From: Megamonas hypermegale_A
GTDB lineage: Bacteria > Bacillota > Negativicutes > Selenomonadales > Selenomonadaceae
DNA length: 20,185 nt
Reading direction: 5' to 3' (one strand)
Assembly: GCF_030371585.1 (NCBI RefSeq)
Contig: NZ_JAUDCE010000038.1
The notes beneath the pieces are model-generated. The model was given only the letters and a program-made list of their open reading frames with translations, ran no database searches and was not told the DNA's origin. Below, piece by piece: positions 7,394 to 14,170 of this stretch (positions within the stretch are counted from its first letter, which is position 1; every line of letters begins with the position of its first letter). A program made the position numbers and the translations under genes.

Positions 7394-7603
7394 ATGATTT
7401 ACGCCGTAATTGACCGCTTTGAAGAAGACAAAGCCGTACTGCTTGCAGGCGACGAGGAGATAAAAATAAATTTTCCGCGCCGACTGCTGGATAAAAATTT
7501 AAAAGAAGGCGATTATGTTACTATCGATATAAAATACGATGACGAGGCTACGCAGAAAGCTAAGGAAGAAGTAGCCAGTCTGTTGAATTCACTGAAAAAA
7601 TAG
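7394..7603 (+). CDS. DUF3006 small protein
   Basis: This 69-residue acidic protein reads as one small beta-rich domain (IYAVIDRFEEDKAVLLAGDE, then a hydrophobic patch and GDYVTIDI) with a charged helical tail. It matches the DUF3006 pattern: a start with an IDRFE motif and a later GD-V sequence. It has no signal peptide or membrane segment. It starts three bases after the ComEC-like gene, behind AAGGAG at 7379-7384, so the two are cotranscribed. DUF3006 genes often sit beside secreted ComEC-like hydrolases, but their role is unknown. Confidence 0.8.
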   Translation: MIYAVIDRFEEDKAVLLAGDEEIKINFPRRLLDKNLKEGDYVTIDIKYDDEATQKAKEEVASLLNSLKK

Positions 7604-7614
7604 AGGTGTTCTTT

Positions 7615-8670
7615 TTGCTGAAAAAACTGTTTATATTTTCATTAATGGTAATGCTGCTGGCTGTCCCGGGCATTTCCTTCGCCAAGACAGCCACGATAAA
7701 AAATGTCTCCTATACGGTGGAAAGCACTGAGCACGGCGTGCAGTACCTGCATGTGGAAATCGCCACCAATCGCCCGGTAGAGGAGTTTTCCGCCAACATT
7801 AACCCGAATAATCCGAGTCAGCTGATTTTCCGAATGAAGGATGCCAGAATATCCTCTATTCCGCGTCAGGAAAATCTCGACGGTGAAATCGGCAGAAAAA
7901 TTTTTCTGCAGGAGATGGATAACGATTATGTACAAGGAAAATTGTATACAAAAGGCGAATTAATAAAGAGCAGCTATCGTATTTACGCTTTGGAAAAAGA
8001 CGATACGCATAAAACGGATGGTATCGCCATTGATATCACTTTTGCCGGTGCTGCTCTGAAAAAAGTGAAAGATAACGGCAACAATATAGATATTGGCGAT
8101 TTGAGCGGCAAAACGATTACTATCGACCCGGGACACGGCGGCTCCGATACGGGAGCAATCGGGCCGAGCGGTTATACGGAAAAGGAAGCCACGCTTGCCA
8201 TTTCGCAAAATCTGGCGGATATTCTGACATGGAACGGGGCGAACGTAGTGATGACGCGCACCGGCGATACGGACGTATACGGACCGAACGCTTCGGCGGC
8301 AAATGAACTCCAGGCGCGTGTCAATGTCGGCAACAACGTGAACTCGGATATATTTGTCAGCATTCACTGCAATGCTTTTTCCAGTTCAGCCGCCAACGGT
8401 ACGGAAACGTTCTACTACGCCGGCAGCTATAACGGCAGACAGCTCGCCGCCGCTATTCAAAGCGAAATGGTAAATACAAGCAAACTGCGCGACCGCGGCG
8501 CTTCAACCGCCAATTTCTACGTTCTGAAACGCTCCGCCATGCCGGCCGTTCTCGTTGAAACGGCATTCATCACCAACTACAATGAAGAGGCAATGCTCAG
8601 CGACCCGCAGTGGCAGAAACAGTTTGCTGAGGCCATTGCCCGCGGTATCAGCGAATATTTCAACAGATAA
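7615..8670 (+). CDS. N-acetylmuramoyl-L-alanine amidase with AMIN domain
   Basis: This zinc amidase cuts the bond between MurNAc and the peptide stem of peptidoglycan. The 351-residue protein has a signal peptide (to about residue 23, ending SFAK), an AMIN-like beta domain (about 25-145) and an Amidase_3 domain (about 165-350). Zinc ligands are H174 in DPGHGG, E189 in TEKEA and H251 in SIHCNA. The catalytic glutamate is E315 in LVETAFITN. The start is TTG 7615, with AGAGGTG about 6 bases upstream. An in-frame GTG at 7606 lies within that site and was rejected. Its position before a GerMN lipoprotein suggests a shared role in the envelope. Confidence 0.92.
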   Translation: MLKKLFIFSLMVMLLAVPGISFAKTATIKNVSYTVESTEHGVQYLHVEIATNRPVEEFSANINPNNPSQLIFRMKDARISSIPRQENLDGEIGRKIFLQEMDNDYVQGKLYTKGELIKSSYRIYALEKDDTHKTDGIAIDITFAGAALKKVKDNGNNIDIGDLSGKTITIDPGHGGSDTGAIGPSGYTEKEATLAISQNLADILTWNGANVVMTRTGDTDVYGPNASAANELQARVNVGNNVNSDIFVSIHCNAFSSSAANGTETFYYAGSYNGRQLAAAIQSEMVNTSKLRDRGASTANFYVLKRSAMPAVLVETAFITNYNEEAMLSDPQWQKQFAEAIARGISEYFNR

Positions 8671-8671
8671 A

Positions 8672-8696
8672 CTGCTTCAGAAATCAACCGACACAA
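8672..8696 (+). repeat. Intergenic palindromic element, remnant (copy 7)
   Basis: Twenty-five bases directly after the amidase stop match the right arm of copies 1 and 2: CTGCTTC, AGAAATCAACC and the ACACAA end. The core and left arm are absent. It is a degraded or truncated copy in the same orientation as copies 1 and 2. Confidence 0.6.
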
Positions 8697-8736
8697 CAGT
8701 CAATCATATTCAGTTATATATAGGAAGTGAGTCTAT

Positions 8737-9330
8737 ATGAAACAAATCAGATATCTAAGATACCTACTAACCATTCTGTCCATCATCACTCTGTTCGTGG
8801 TTGCCGGCTGCGACAATCAGAATGCTTCCACCGGTGACAAAGCGCAAAAGCCGAGTGAAACGGCGCAGACGGAAATGGCCGCAGCGCCAAACGAGGATAA
8901 AACGGTAAGCGCTGCTAAGACACAGACGGAAATTACCGTTTATTTCCCTGATGCCAATGCGGAAAAACTAATCGCCGCTAAAAGACAGATTACAGACAGC
9001 AGCGATAAATATGCACAGGCGGTAAATGCGCTGATTGCAGGACCTGCCAATGAAGCGGAAGGCATCGGCATTATGCCGAAGGGCGCAAAAGTTTTAAATG
9101 TAACGGTGAAAGATGCTACGGCAACTGTCGACTTCAGCAAGGAGTTTCAGACGAATTTCACCGGCGGTTCTACGGGTGAAATCATGCTCGTCGGGTCAAT
9201 CGTCGATACATTAACGGAATTTCCGGAAATAAAAGCGGTCCGGTTCACATTGGAAGGTCAGCCGCTCGACATTCTGGGCGGTCATCTCGATTTGACCGAG
9301 CCGGTAAGCCGCATGAATGATTTACTGTAA
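8737..9330 (+). CDS. GerMN-domain lipoprotein
   Basis: A lipoprotein of 197 residues with a hydrophobic signal and a lipobox ending VAGC at Cys25. A low-complexity linker rich in A, T, E and K follows. Residues about 65-190 form a GerMN domain: TEITVYFPDANAEKLIAAKR, AVNALIAGP, a central VKDATATVDFSKEF and GEIMLVGSIVDTLTEF. GerMN is named from the Bacillus spore protein GerM, but it is widespread in non-sporulating bacteria and is thought to bind cell-wall material. Such genes often lie next to amidases, as here. The start is supported by AGGAAG. No sporulation gene is seen in the window, so a germination role should not be assumed. Confidence 0.88.
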   Translation: MKQIRYLRYLLTILSIITLFVVAGCDNQNASTGDKAQKPSETAQTEMAAAPNEDKTVSAAKTQTEITVYFPDANAEKLIAAKRQITDSSDKYAQAVNALIAGPANEAEGIGIMPKGAKVLNVTVKDATATVDFSKEFQTNFTGGSTGEIMLVGSIVDTLTEFPEIKAVRFTLEGQPLDILGGHLDLTEPVSRMNDLL

Positions 9331-9358
9331 ATATAACTAATAATAAGAGGTGTTTTAT

Positions 9359-10243
9359 ATGTTGACTACTTTAGAAAATGACGTCATCCGTCTCAGTGTA
9401 GACACTCACGGTGCCGAAATCCACAGTCTCGTCCTGAAAGAAACAGGCGATGAATACATTTGGCAGGCTGATGCCAGATACTGGCAGAGACATGCTCCGG
9501 TACTGTTCCCATTTGTAGGCAAACTTAAAAACGGACAATACGAATATGACGGCTCCGTTTACAACATGACGGGACACGGCTTTGCCCGTGATATGGACTT
9601 TACTCTGATTGAACAGACGGACAGCAGTTTAACATACGAACTTTCCTATACAGAGGATACATTAAAAAATTATCCTTTCAAATTCAGACTGCAGATAATC
9701 TATACCATAGAACATTTTACCGTAAAAGTGGCATGGAAAGTTTACAATCTTGATGACCGCAAGGAAATGTTCTTCTCCATCGGTGCTCATCCTGCCTTCA
9801 ATTGCCCAATCGGCAATGAAGGAAAATTCGATGAACATGAAATCGAATTTGAGCAGACGGAACAAAGTCCGCTGTCTTCACATCGTTTAAATTCCGCCGG
9901 TTTATTCGACGGACGCGTTATCCCTGTAAATCTCGTTTATGGCAAAGTTCTGCGTTTAAATCACAATCTGTTTTTAGAAGACGCACTCGTATTTAAAAAT
10001 CTGTTTTCTGAAGAAGTAAAATTTAGAAATCCTGCCAATAATCATTTCGTAAAAGTGAATTTCAAAGGTTTTCCGTATCTCGGTATCTGGACGAAACCGT
10101 CCAATGCGCCGTTCATCTGTATTGAACCGTGGTACGGTCTTGCCGACAGCACGCAGAAACGCGAAATTTCCGTAAAAGAAGGTATCATTGACCTGCGTGC
10201 AAATGAAAAATTTGAAGCTGATTATACAATCACTATCGGCTGA
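9359..10243 (+). CDS. Aldose 1-epimerase family protein, LacX type
   Basis: This 294-residue cytoplasmic protein belongs to the galactose mutarotase fold, which interconverts alpha and beta anomers of sugars. The LacX-like pattern is clear: HGAEIHSLVLKETGDEYIWQ, then HAPVLFPFVGKLKNGQY, TGHGFARD (H73), FFSIGAHPAFNCP (H144) and the late CIEPWYGLAD with the likely catalytic glutamate. The substrate is not evident, and no sugar operon surrounds it. ATG 9359 was preferred over GTG 9350 because AAGAGG ends about 8 bases before 9359. It is followed after 17 bases by the carbonic anhydrase gene. Confidence 0.9.
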   Translation: MLTTLENDVIRLSVDTHGAEIHSLVLKETGDEYIWQADARYWQRHAPVLFPFVGKLKNGQYEYDGSVYNMTGHGFARDMDFTLIEQTDSSLTYELSYTEDTLKNYPFKFRLQIIYTIEHFTVKVAWKVYNLDDRKEMFFSIGAHPAFNCPIGNEGKFDEHEIEFEQTEQSPLSSHRLNSAGLFDGRVIPVNLVYGKVLRLNHNLFLEDALVFKNLFSEEVKFRNPANNHFVKVNFKGFPYLGIWTKPSNAPFICIEPWYGLADSTQKREISVKEGIIDLRANEKFEADYTITIG

Positions 10244-10260
10244 TATCAAAGGAGAATATT

Positions 10261-10812
10261 ATGACATTACTGGATGAAGTAACGCAGGCCAATGAAAAAT
10301 TCGTATCTCATCTGCCGGCGGATTTTATAGGCATAAGTAAACTGCCGCAACGCCAGCTGGCAATCATTACCTGCATGGATACCCGTCTGGTCGATTTTCT
10401 TGAACCTGCACTGGGTATCGGCCGCGGCGAAGCCAAAATCATTAAAACGGCAGGCAACAGTATTACAAGCGATTTTAGCGATATTATCCGCAGTCTGCTC
10501 GTCTGCATTTACGAACTTGGCGTAAAGGAAATCATGGTCATAGGTCATCATGAGTGCGGCATGGCTCATGCCACCTCGGACGAACTGATAAAAGCCATGC
10601 TCGATATGGGCATAGAACAGAGCGCCATCGACAATGTGAAGGATGAACTCATTCACTGGGTGGATAATTTCCATCATCCGGTCGAAAATGTGCAGGACGC
10701 TGTGGATAAAATCCGCAAAAATCCGCTCATTGCCGAAACCATTCCGGTGCACGGATTGATTTTCCATCCTGATACGGGCAAAGTGGATATCGTCGCTAAC
10801 GGTTATAAATAA
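10261..10812 (+). CDS. Beta-class carbonic anhydrase
   Basis: The enzyme interconverts carbon dioxide and bicarbonate in the cytoplasm. The 183-residue protein has the zinc motifs of the beta class: CMDTR at 38-42 (Cys38 and the catalytic Asp40-Arg42 pair) and GHHECGM at 95-101 (His96 and Cys99). The KIIKTAGNSI stretch between them is also typical. The length fits the short, prokaryotic clade. AAAGGAG precedes the ATG. It is the last plus-strand gene of the block, probably cotranscribed with the LacX-type gene, and ends before a bidirectional terminator. Confidence 0.95.
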   Translation: MTLLDEVTQANEKFVSHLPADFIGISKLPQRQLAIITCMDTRLVDFLEPALGIGRGEAKIIKTAGNSITSDFSDIIRSLLVCIYELGVKEIMVIGHHECGMAHATSDELIKAMLDMGIEQSAIDNVKDELIHWVDNFHHPVENVQDAVDKIRKNPLIAETIPVHGLIFHPDTGKVDIVANGYK

Positions 10813-10830
10813 GGATATACGGAAAAGAAA

Positions 10831-10866
10831 AAAGGCTTGAAATCATTTACGGTTTCAAGCCTTTTT
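10831..10866. terminator. Bidirectional intrinsic terminator between convergent genes
   Basis: The 12-bp stem AAAGGCTTGAAA (10831-10842) with TTTCAAGCCTTT (10853-10864) is flanked by A and T runs on both sides. It serves both the carbonic anhydrase gene on the plus strand and phnX on the minus strand. Confidence 0.92.
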
Positions 10867-10878
10867 TGCGTGAGTGTA

Positions 10879-11646
10879 TTATCTTAATAAATCTAAGAGA
10901 GCACGGATATCTCTGATAATATAGGTAGCGCCGGCATCCTGATATGTGGAAACGACTTTGAAGTCGATTTTTTCGCGTTCCGTTTCCGGCAGTGCTTCGT
11001 ATTCATCCTGTGTAAGACCCATGATGGAGCTGCCTTCGATAATGCCGACCGTTTCCATGCCGGCGTTCAAGCCTTCTTTGATATCGGCTACCGTATCGCC
11101 GACTTTCAGCACTTTGCGCACATCAGCGAGATTTAGTGCTTCCATATTGCGGAAAATCATGTACGGATACGGACGGCCTTTGCTGTTTACTTTATCCGGG
11201 CTAATCCAGAAATCCGGCGTGTAGCCCTGCTGTTTGGCTCTGTCCGTTACGATTTCCATCATGTCGCTGGTGTAGCCGGTGGTAGAGCCGATTTTGAGGC
11301 CTTTTTTACGGATTTCGATGATTGTTTCCAGAACGTGCGGTTTAATATCCGTGTATTTATCGAGAACTTCAAAAATTTTCTTTTCGCTGAGTTCGTAAAT
11401 AGCTTTTACGTCATCTTCCGTCCAGGCGCGGCCGTATTTTTCCTGCCATAATTTATTGATGCGCTCCATGCCGAGCATAGTGCGAACATGGTCGATTTTC
11501 AGCATACCCATCGGTTTTCTGATTTCTTCCATTGTCGGTTCGATACCGTATGCCCGAAATGCTTCGTCAAATGCCTTAACCGGTGCCATGCAGCCGTAAT
11601 CCACCGTAGTGCCTGCCCAGTCGAAAATAATTCCTTCGTATTTCAT
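10879..11646 (-). CDS. phnX: Phosphonoacetaldehyde hydrolase (phosphonatase)
   Basis: PhnX cleaves phosphonoacetaldehyde to acetaldehyde and phosphate, the second step of 2-aminoethylphosphonate breakdown. The 255-residue HAD-superfamily protein has the nucleophile motif FDWAGTTVD (D9, in the DxAGT form specific to this family). The Schiff-base lysine is K50 in MGMLKIDHVR. Later come GSTTGYT, SPDKVNSKGRPYPYM and VGDTVADIKEG, which carries the magnesium-binding aspartates. GGAG precedes the ATG. It is last in the AEP locus, 157 bases after phnW, and that gap is mostly repeat copy 3. Confidence 0.96.
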   Translation of the reverse strand: MKYEGIIFDWAGTTVDYGCMAPVKAFDEAFRAYGIEPTMEEIRKPMGMLKIDHVRTMLGMERINKLWQEKYGRAWTEDDVKAIYELSEKKIFEVLDKYTDIKPHVLETIIEIRKKGLKIGSTTGYTSDMMEIVTDRAKQQGYTPDFWISPDKVNSKGRPYPYMIFRNMEALNLADVRKVLKVGDTVADIKEGLNAGMETVGIIEGSSIMGLTQDEYEALPETEREKIDFKVVSTYQDAGATYIIRDIRALLDLLR

Positions 11647-11672
11647 TTATTTATACTCCAATCTGTTAATTA

Positions 11673-11790
11673 TTGTGTTTATTAATTTTTCAAGCAGTAT
11701 AATACTTTATATTTAGTGAGGTTAAGTGACAACATCGAACGAATATAAAGTATTATCCTGCTGATATGGCTGGATGTTTTGCCAGCACAA
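11673..11790 (-). repeat. Intergenic palindromic element, copy 3
   Basis: A 118-base copy between phnW and phnX. The stem is 11694-11713 with 11742-11761, with a single mismatch (left GCAGTA against right TCCTGC). It carries the ATACTTT/AAAGTAT variant of the stem. The right end is CCAGCACAA; the left end has decayed to TTGTGTTTATTAAT. The loop GAGGTTAAGTG is intact. Confidence 0.88.
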
Positions 11791-11803
11791 TATATATCGG
11801 TTG

Positions 11804-12898
11804 TTATTTTTTACTGTTTAAGAAATCAGTCATGATTTGCGCCAGTTTATACATATCTTCCGGATAGATTTCGCCGATATTGCCGATGCGGAAAGTGTCA
11901 GCGTCCGTTACTTTGCCCGGATAGATGGCGTAGCCTCTGTCTTTGATGTACTGATACATTTCGCCGAAGGAGAAATCAGCGTTTTCCGGATAGAAGAACG
12001 TCGTGATAATCGGTCCCTGATATGTGCCGCTGATATACGGTTTAATGCCGAGTTTGGCCATTTCTTCAATGAGAATGCGGTTGTTTTCGCAGTAGCGTTT
12101 ATGGCGCGCAGGGATGCCGCCTTCAGCTTTCAGTTCTTTGAGCGCCTGAGCAAAAGCGAGAACAACATGCGTCGGGGAAGTGAAGCGCCATTTGCCGTCC
12201 TTGCTCATCGTTTCCCACTGTGCGAGAATATCGAGCGACAGACTTCTCGCTTTGCCGCGGCTTGCGAGCAGTTTTTCACGGTCGCAGATGATGAAGGAGA
12301 AGCCCGGCACGCCCTGAATACATTTGTTGGCGCTGCTGATGATGAAATCAATACCGAGTTTTTCCACTTCGATATCCACGCCGCCGAAGCTGGACATAGC
12401 ATCAACAATGAACGTCTTACCCTGCGCTTTTACGACTTTAGCGACGGAAGCGATATCGTTCAGGATACCGGAGGTCGTTTCGCTGTGCACCATGGAAACG
12501 TGCGTGATTTCCGGATATTCCTGTAAAAGTTCTTCAACTTTCTGTGCGGACGGAACTTTGTCGTAGTCTTCCAGATAGAGATGATAGTCGATACCGGCGT
12601 ATTTGGCGATTTCAGCCATGCGTTTGCCGTAAGCGCCGTTGGCGCAGATTAACAGGCAGTCGTCTTTGCCGATTACGGAAGTGAGCACCGCTTCTACGCC
12701 GAATGTGCCGCTGCCCTGCATTAATACAGCCGTATATTTTTCTTTATCGACATGAGCGAGATTTAATAAATCGTCGATGATTTCCAGCGTGATTTTCTTA
12801 TAATCGTCGTCCCATGTGCAGTGGTCGAACATCATCTGCTGTTTGACTGTATCAGTCGTAGTGAGCGGACCCGGTGTCAGTAATTTGTAGTTTTTCAT
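11804..12898 (-). CDS. phnW: 2-aminoethylphosphonate-pyruvate transaminase
   Basis: PhnW is a PLP enzyme that moves the amino group of 2-aminoethylphosphonate to pyruvate, giving phosphonoacetaldehyde and alanine. The 364-residue protein starts KNYKLLTPGPLTTTDTVKQQ, a PhnW signature, followed by DHCTWDDDY and LMQGSGTFGVEA. IVDAMSSFGG contains the PLP-contacting D166, and SSANKCIQGVPGFSF holds the Schiff-base lysine K192, matching the position known for Salmonella PhnW within two residues. A strong AAGAGGAG precedes the ATG. A hairpin and repeat copy 4 separate it from the upstream transporter gene, so it may have its own promoter. Confidence 0.97.
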   Translation of the reverse strand: MKNYKLLTPGPLTTTDTVKQQMMFDHCTWDDDYKKITLEIIDDLLNLAHVDKEKYTAVLMQGSGTFGVEAVLTSVIGKDDCLLICANGAYGKRMAEIAKYAGIDYHLYLEDYDKVPSAQKVEELLQEYPEITHVSMVHSETTSGILNDIASVAKVVKAQGKTFIVDAMSSFGGVDIEVEKLGIDFIISSANKCIQGVPGFSFIICDREKLLASRGKARSLSLDILAQWETMSKDGKWRFTSPTHVVLAFAQALKELKAEGGIPARHKRYCENNRILIEEMAKLGIKPYISGTYQGPIITTFFYPENADFSFGEMYQYIKDRGYAIYPGKVTDADTFRIGNIGEIYPEDMYKLAQIMTDFLNSKK

Positions 12899-12942
12899 GC
12901 AAATTCTCCTCTTAAACTTAAATAAAATTATCTTTAATCCTT

Positions 12943-12991
12943 AAAAAGAGGCCTATGGCAATATGATGGAGATATTGCCTAGACCTTTTTT
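12943..12991 (-). terminator. Intrinsic terminator inside the AEP locus
   Basis: The stem 12949-12964 with 12972-12986 shares GGCAATAT/ATATTGCC and AGG/CCT arms, with one mismatch and one bulge. It is flanked by A and T runs, so it could work on both strands. In the minus direction it falls after the binding-protein gene and before phnW. Confidence 0.65.
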
Positions 12992-13001
12992 ATTTAACCT
13001 G

Positions 13002-13122
13002 TTGTGCTGCTTGATTGCCAAAGCGGTATAATAGTTTATATTTAGTGAGGTTAAGTGACAACATCGAACGAATATAAACTATTATACCGCTGTCATGAAG
13101 GCTCGATGTTTTACTGGCACAA
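13002..13122 (-). repeat. Intergenic palindromic element, copy 4
   Basis: A full 121-base copy between the binding-protein gene and phnW. The perfect 20-bp stem is GCGGTATAATAGTTTATATT (13023-13042) with 13071-13090. The A-to-G change in GCGG is matched by T-to-C in CCGC on the other side. The ends are TTGTGCTGC and CTGGCACAA. The right arm contains TCGATGTT, complementary to AACATCGA in the loop. Confidence 0.92.
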
Positions 13123-13144
13123 CATATTGTTTACAAAGCAATTA

Positions 13145-14170
13145 TCAGTTGCCGGAAGCAATCTGTTTGGCAGCTTCAGACAGTTCCTGATGTTTTTTGA
13201 GTAAGTCAACGCTTAATTTTTCAGCGAAAGTTTTCGGATTGGCGGATTTGAACACAGAGTCGGAAGTTTCACCTTCGTAAATCGGGTTCGGGTAGGACTT
13301 CAAGAGGTCAGCTCTGCCGTTTTTAATGATGCATTCAACCATTTTGGCAGCGTCTGCTTTCGTTTTGTCGCCTTTATCAATAACGGCAGCTGCTTCCTGC
13401 AAGGAGAAGTTGCCTTCTGCCGGGTCTACATAGTCGATAGGCAGACCTTCCTGTTTGTCAGCTACAGCCTGCTGACGGAGACCGAAACCGATTGCCACTT
13501 CACCGGCGCGTACTTTTTTCAGCGGTGCGGAACCGGAGTTTTCGATATGCGGACCGGCATTTTTATAGATACCTGCTAAAATCTGTTTTGCTTCTTCTTC
13601 ACCATAGGAGCTTACAAGACCCTGAATTAAGAGCCAAGCTGTCGAGGATGCCTTCACGTCCGTTACGGAAATCTGGTCTTTGTAAATCGGGTTGGCCAAA
13701 TCTTTTAAGGAAGCAGGCATCGGCAGGTTGGCTTCTTTCATTTTTTCCGTGTTTACGATGATTGTGCCTTCCTGCGAAGTAATCGGTGCATAGAAGCTTA
13801 CTTTTTCGCCGAGCGGTTTGTAGTCGAAAGTTAAATCAGCGAACATTTTATTTTTTTCCTGCGCACTGTCGAGATAGAACGTGCTCATCGTTACAACATC
13901 GGCTTCGATATTTTTGCCTTCAAGCATCAGCTTGCCGCCGAGCTCGGATGTACCGAATGTCTGCATGATGTATTTGTCTTTGAAACCGTTGTTGTCGAGT
14001 GCTTTTTTCATCGCGTCGACTGCTTCGTCGTCAGCGTTGGAATAAATGACAACTTTGCCGTCGTCGCCGGAAGTGGACGCACTGTCGGAGCCGCCGCAGC
14101 CGCCGAACAGCATGGAAGCGCACAGCGCCGCACCGGCCATTAATGCCGTTAAAATTTTTCTCTTTTTCAT
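13145..14170 (-). CDS. ABC transporter substrate-binding lipoprotein, probably for 2-aminoethylphosphonate
   Basis: A 341-residue extracytoplasmic binding protein with a lipobox ending FGGC at Cys25 and a Gly/Ser/Asp-rich linker. The mature part (GKVVIYSNADDEAVDAMKKAL onward) has the fold of iron/AEP-type binding proteins, with GTIIVNTEKMKEANLP, IYKDQISVTDVKASSTA and AIGFGLRQQA. The family alone would also allow ferric iron or other small anions. The neighbours phnW and phnX make AEP by far the likeliest ligand, so this corresponds to PhnS-type proteins. The start overlaps the permease stop by four bases (ATGA), with AAGGGGA as the ribosome site. Confidence 0.88.
   Translation of the reverse strand: MKKRKILTALMAGAALCASMLFGGCGGSDSASTSGDDGKVVIYSNADDEAVDAMKKALDNNGFKDKYIMQTFGTSELGGKLMLEGKNIEADVVTMSTFYLDSAQEKNKMFADLTFDYKPLGEKVSFYAPITSQEGTIIVNTEKMKEANLPMPASLKDLANPIYKDQISVTDVKASSTAWLLIQGLVSSYGEEEAKQILAGIYKNAGPHIENSGSAPLKKVRAGEVAIGFGLRQQAVADKQEGLPIDYVDPAEGNFSLQEAAAVIDKGDKTKADAAKMVECIIKNGRADLLKSYPNPIYEGETSDSVFKSANPKTFAEKLSVDLLKKHQELSEAAKQIASGN

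Noticed and set aside
8737..9330. Calling the GerMN lipoprotein a spore germination gene (gerM)
   Set aside because: Only the domain is shared; nothing else in the window points to sporulation.
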